Positions 59,206 through 64,000 of a DNA stretch of 64,000 nucleotides are shown one piece after another. How positions within the stretch are numbered: the stretch's first letter is position 1; every line of letters starts with the position of its first letter. Position numbers and translations under genes: made by a program. The notes beneath the pieces are model-generated. The model did not search any database and had not been told where the DNA came from. It saw only the letters and a list, made by a program, of their open reading frames with translations. This stretch comes from Fusarium oxysporum f. sp. lycopersici 4287 (Eukaryota > Ascomycota > Sordariomycetes > Hypocreales > Nectriaceae): positions 3,092,743 through 3,156,742 of the forward strand of contig NC_030993.1 of NCBI RefSeq assembly GCF_000149955.1, in the 5' to 3' direction.

Positions 59206-61824
59206 TCAGTTGTAGCTGAGAGCCCGGCCAAGGATTCGCTCGATAGCTGAAAGCTCGAGGTAGGCACACTGTCCCAGAGTCATTTGATCAAACTGAGGAC
59301 CCTGGATGTAATTGACCTCATTGAAAAAATAACCCCAATACTCATCAGTCTCCTTGAGTGTTTCCTGAATGACAGTACGCTCATGGATAGGGCGGATCAG
59401 GACATCACGAGTGCTCTGCTCGCGGATTAGGTGAATGTACCACTCAACAAGGTCGAGAGGAGCGTCGGGCTTTCGCGTGATGGCATATTGGTGAACCCAG
59501 CAGTTGGCGTTGGCCGGCTGGTGGTGACGGCGCTGCTGCTCCATAGGGATCATCTGAACCATGAAGGCAATGTTATCCTTCTGAAGGGCGGTAAAGCCAT
59601 GACACTGCATCGCAGTCTGAACAACTCGCTGAAAAAGCTGGGAGGTGAGGTTGACAGGATCATCCTGCTGCGAAACTGATCTGCTGAGCAGACGAAGGAG
59701 CTTGATAGTCGCCTTGTACACCGCACCACGCTGAGAAATGGTGATGTGGTCAGCCGCATACCAGGGGAACTTGCGGAGAGTGCTGATGAGGCACTCGTAA
59801 GGGCGCTGGGGGCACTCCTTCGAAAATGGAGATCGATGAGGGACCTCAACATGCTTGACGAGCATGACCATCTCTTCAGGAGAGATGAATCCTTTGAAGT
59901 TCTCCCAAGGCTCTTGATGGTTGTTGGGAAGTACCTTAGGAGTTGCGCCATCCCAAAACACGCCGTGAGCAAGAGGGAAGAGATCCTGCATAAGAGCAGA
60001 CTGGCTCGACAGTTCAACCTCAATGGAGCGTTCTCCAAGACGACTCACACGGCCAGCCTGAGCGTGTTGGTGGTGCTTCTCAGCACAACGCATTGCATCC
60101 TCCATGGTGACAAATTCCACGAAGGCGTCCATAGTTTTGGACGTCGCCCTGTCCATGATTATGTGGATGGGCTCTTCCACGTCTGGCAACATGTGGCTAT
60201 TGCGACCGATAAATGCCACAATCTCGGCGCGCTTGGTTGAGAAGGGTATCTATCGAGATCAGAAAGCGAAATGAAGCAGATGCAAAACAGGTACTCACGT
60301 TCTTAAGACGAACAGCGCCGGCAACAGAGGCTTTGGCAGAGCCAGGGCCGCTTGTAAAAGGAAAGAACTCAGGTTTCATCGCAGTCTCAAGGGTGGGAAG
60401 GCCTGAAGGAGTATCTACCAACTTGGATAGCTCAAGTGACATGTTGCTGGTGAAGTGCCCGGCCATAGGGGCCGCAAGCATGGCCTGCTGTGCAGCAGGC
60501 GGGGGCAGATTCGGGAATGGAATCAACGCAGTAGGCTCAGCACGTACAGGACTACCAAAAGGATCCTGGGCGGCGGATTCATGTGTCATAGGGATAGCCT
60601 GCAAACCCAAGTCGAATCGAGGAGGAGGCAAGCTGTTGACACCATGGGCGGATGATCGTGGTGCGTAATTTCGCGGCTCTGTCAGATGCTGGTTAGGTCC
60701 CGAGTTGGGGGTAGACTGCGAAGCACTCATGCGATGTCCGTTGTAGTGATGCGGAGTGTGACTGGGGCTCGCAAGAGAAAGACCCGAATTGTAGGAAACA
60801 CTCTGAGGCAAGCTGGGGTTGTAAGCGTTGGTCTGGGAGACCCCAATAGGCGTGTAGAACTGCTGGCCACCAGTAGCAGGGCGGGAGCGAGCAGAATGTT
60901 GACTGCTCGGCTGAGATGCCGATGAGCGGCCATGGGGAGGAGACATGAAGCTAGTCTGTCCTCCGCTGCCAGAGTTGCCGCTATGGGTATGCTGAGTAGC
61001 CTAGGATTGCAAAGGTTAGGATGGGTCTTGAAGTAGATTTGCCATAAGACTTTATGTATCTCAACATAACATCAAACAGGACAAGCTAAGACTTACAAAA
61101 AGCTGTGTGCCATGAGGAGGACAATTGCCAATCCCTGAACCACCAGGATCTCCAGGGTTGCTGTTTGCAAGGTGATTACCTCGAGAAGCCTGGTTTGTTG
61201 TAGCAGCATTCGCCGATCCATTTACAATAACATGTTCGGGGCTATTGTTGGACGAAGGGGTAGCGCCACTAGCCATGATGTAGGAAATATGCCCAGATGT
61301 TGAAAGAGCAGCATTGTTGACCATGCCATCGATTGTACCGTTGACTGTCTCAGCAGCCATGTTCATGCCATTGCCTTGGATGTGGCCTCCCATCTAAGGG
61401 GCCATAGCGTCAAGGGCGTATGGCATGGCTGGGTAGATTGCATGAGCAACACTGTCCGAGGGGCTGTTGGGCGGTGCCGTGGGAGGTCCAGAAGAGCCAG
61501 CGTACTGTGCAGGAAGCGCCGTTACCATGTTCATGCCAGGTTGAGCACCAGCATATCCGCTAGCCTGCCCCAGAGTTAGTAGGTGGTTGAGAGACCATAT
61601 CAGTGGGAGTCTCTGGCACTTACCTGAAGGGCATTGTGAAGAGCCTGTTGGGCTGATGGGACCCAAGAATTCGCGTTGGAAACTACATGTGAAGCAGCCT
61701 CGGGTTGGTGTCCGCCGTTTGAACACTGGGGGCGGCGAGGCTGGGGACAGAAGGACGGTGCATTGAACGGAGGGTTGGAAGCTGGCGGGCCAGAGCGTTG
61801 GGCCGCGGAGTCTCCTTGAGCCAT
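59206..61824 (-). CDS. Large RRM RNA-binding protein with an in-frame TAG
   Basis: Exons 61824-61624, 61564-61097, 61000-60299 and 60249-59206 join in phase with good splice sites, giving 803 residues plus one internal stop. The first part is Pro/Ser/Gln/Asn-rich. The TAG at 61394-61396 sits in one frame between ALDAMAP and MGGHIQGNG. The ATG after it directly abuts the stop, so a 680-aa product could start there, preceded by a 123-codon upstream ORF. The RRM fold begins at AVRLKN and IPFSTKRAEIVAFIGR and continues through AFVEFVTMEDAMRCAEKHHQ. A conserved helical C-terminal domain of about 230 residues follows (RPYECLISTLRKFPWYAADH, YWGYFFNEVNYIQGPQFDQM). The protein probably binds mRNA; I do not recognise a named ortholog. 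An intron in the 5' leader is likely (donor at 62007). Confidence 0.8.
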
Positions 61825-63158
61825 CGGGAGCACAGAACGATCTGGTTAGCCCAGGGGTGATCGGAGTTGGTCTGACTTGAAGGAGTTGTCAGTCACGAAA
61901 TCAACGGCATTGACCAAAATATCGCTCAACAAATAGACACTAAACTGCAATACTCTAGAGATCCCTTGTTGTTCGAGGTATTGGGTAGAAGTGCAGGAGA
62001 AACTTACCAGTCGGAACTTTGTGCCAATGTATTTCCGGTACGGCAAGGGACAATTTGGGAAAGACAGCTGTGTTTCTGAACTGATTGCCTACAGTAAGTC
62101 GCTTGACTTTGAGACAAGTTGAACATCAAAGAAGATGGTAGAAGCTTAGGCACCCGAAGTCGTTGGTAAATGAAAGAGAAAAGAGAAAGAGATCAGGCGA
62201 GTGTTGAGAAATTTAATGGTAGAACAATGAGGTCACACGTGATTATAGAAACTTTTCTTGAAGTTCACTGTTAGTGTATGATCCCAAGAATGAGGTGCAG
62301 GTACAAGTTTAGTTAAAGAATGAAGAGGGAGAGTTTGCAAGCGCTTCAGACGATGGTGGTGCGCAGGGAGTGCACGTGATCTTTTGAGCTTCCTAAACCC
62401 CAAGCCGTATTGTTTGAAAGGCATGTCAGAGTCGGCCGTGAGGTAAATGCAGGCAAAAGTTGGTGAGAAGAACAGGGCGACGTTGTTTGCAGGTGCTTAT
62501 ATTGCCGGCAGCTTTCAAAGAAGACAAGTGAGAAAGGACTTACGGATTGGCAACACACCGCTGATGATGGAGACAATGTGAAGTTAGAGAGGTTACTGAA
62601 AGAGGAACCTGGGCGCAATCGGAGAACTGCGTTCAAGACTCGCGCGTAACTTTTCGGGTTTGGGGCTCGTGGTTTTGGGTCTCGGGTATGGAGGGCGTAA
62701 GGGCGTAGGCGAGAAAATAAGGAAATGTCTTCAAAGTATCTGAAGGCTAGCACTGGTCTTTCTAGATGGTCAGCGTTGTCGAGTGAAAGTGTTGAGCGAG
62801 AAGTCAGTATATCAAGGATGAAGGTCGATGGTTGAAGGTTGAAGAATGGATGAATAAAAAGGCTTCCTGCCTCACGAAGTAGGGGAAAGCATACAAACCT
62901 TGGTCAAGCTATCTTGAAAGACTTCAATATGATCTGAGTTGACAGAGCGGAACGACCCAAATTATCAAGGTTGAAGAGTGGTCAGGGTTGGAGGATGAAA
63001 GGAAAGAAACAATGCCAACTGCAAAAGGCAAAAGCAGAAAGAGAAAGCAGAAGAATCTCAGTGATTGATTTAAAGAGATAAAGGTGCAGGCTTGACTGAT
63101 TAGCGTTGTCAAGCCTGAAATAGTGCAATAGGCACTTGTTGTTGAGGGTCTAGCGAAA

Positions 63159-63171
63159 GTTGCTTAGCAAC
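63159..63171. promoter_or_regulatory. RFX-type X-box palindrome
   Basis: GTTGCTTAGCAAC is a 6-bp palindrome around a central T and fits the RFX half-site GTTGCY repeated inverted. RFX factors in filamentous fungi regulate cell-cycle and DNA-damage genes. It lies about 1.3 kb upstream of the RRM gene start. Confidence 0.4.
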
Positions 63172-63928
63172 AAAGCAGCAATAGCGTTAAGCAATTGACT
63201 CCAAGAAAAAGAAGGTATGTGCAGAATTGCTTTAGCTTGACGGTGCTGGGCAGTTGTGTAAAGCACTAGAAGAGAAGAGGCTAAAAGCAGAGTACAATAG
63301 AAAGGGATATTGGGGAAAGTTACTTGCAAGTGATTGACAGTGATTCACTTACTATTGTGAGAATTGAATTCAGCAGTGGCCAGTAACTGATAGAACAAGG
63401 ATAATGGTAACAATAATGCTTATGAAAAATGATAGTTGATGAATTATGAAGGATGAGATAATGGTAGTTGGTTCAAGAACGTGTTGATGTCTTACGTAAA
63501 GACCCATTGATCCCATGAGGCAATCACGACCATGCCTCCTTCCTCAACTGGTAGTGTTCTCACTAAAGAACTTTACGTACTAATTCCGGCATAAAACCAT
63601 GGCCTCTATCCCAAGAATGATGTTGTCAGATGCAATAAAGGCTTCGTTTCCAGAAAGATACGCATTTCAACTCGGTAAGGTTGGCAAGGTTTATGTCTAA
63701 TGTCGTTCTCTTGAACCTCCTTCCTCGCCACAGCATGAGGCTCACCTATCAGGGCCTCAGCAGTTCAATGCCATCATGAATGGTTAATACCCTTTGCCTG
63801 GTCACAAACATTGCGACAACCGACACTCCCAAGCAAACTCCGAGCCTCAAACCAGCTGAGGGGTTTAGTCAAACTGCTAAGGTCAGTAATCTCATAGGAT
63901 ATGGCAATGGTGATCGGATCATTCTTAC

Positions 63929-63973
63929 CGGTGTAAGGAAAGACTCGGCCACGAATCGTGCTCGAGCGTTCAA
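63929..63973 (-). CDS. Possible last coding exon region of a gene entering from the right
   Basis: A 45-nt stretch is bounded by a CACAG acceptor and a GTAAGA donor. The following interval ends in CTGACCTTAGCAG, a good branch site and acceptor. The piece reads ERSSTIRGRVFPYT and then meets a stop after the next splice. Too little is inside the window to assign a family, and it could be chance. Confidence 0.25.
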
Positions 63974-64000
63974 CTGTGACAAGTTAGCATGGAGTTGCTT

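Larger units (their letters stand above)
61825..64000. other. Upstream region of the RRM gene
   Basis: About 2.2 kb of leader and promoter with AG-rich tracts and a probable leader intron (donor at 62007). No second complete gene was seen, although a short exon-like piece lies near the right edge. Confidence 0.42.

Noticed and set aside
1..64000. CRISPR arrays, insertion sequences, bacterial operons
   Set aside because: The window is eukaryotic, with spliced genes. No regular spaced repeats, transposase or reverse transcriptase were seen.

Overview
The window is nuclear DNA of a filamentous ascomycete, most likely a Fusarium-type sordariomycete. Introns are mostly 45-70 nt, with GTRNGT donors, CTAAC/CTGAC branch sites and a few cases above 100 nt. 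Intergenic DNA is loose, and there is a dispersed 5S rRNA gene and an intron-containing tRNA gene. Protein families such as Ash1, Pfa5, Sfh5, RfeG and Isn1 fit this lineage. Genes were read by joining open frames across splice sites; no database search was possible, so family names rest on motif recognition.

Layout. 0-7 kb: a decayed fungal C2H2-like regulator, a caleosin, and a 650-aa member of a CxxC-containing fungal family. 7.7-18.2 kb: tRNA-Glu(CTC), IMP-specific 5'-nucleotidase (ISN1), a wrecked cystathionine gamma-synthase-like PLP gene, and an Nmd5/importin-7-type karyopherin. 20-24 kb: two more members of the 4.3-6.3 kb family in tandem, both disabled. 26.5-30 kb: a short heme-thiolate peroxidase and a small unknown gene with a probable frameshift. 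30.5-32.2 kb: noncoding DNA with a strongly strand-biased TCCA motif and an 18-bp inverted repeat. 32-40 kb: RfeG-like factor with a long in-frame upstream ORF, and DNA polymerase eta. 40-43 kb: 5S rRNA and a Pfa5-type acyltransferase carrying DHVC instead of DHHC. 43-49.5 kb: gene-poor, with a (CTCTT)22 microsatellite and a possible 49-aa zinc-ribbon protein. 49.6-64 kb: Ash1 histone methyltransferase, Sfh5, and a large RRM protein.

The genes do not form an operon or an evident biosynthetic cluster. Conserved housekeeping genes (import, nucleotide turnover, translesion synthesis, chromatin, lipid transfer) alternate with decaying accessory genes. The most notable signals are an in-frame TAG immediately followed by ATG inside the RRM gene (61394-61396), the decaying tandem pair with C-to-T style nonsense changes, and the TCCA-rich noncoding stretch.
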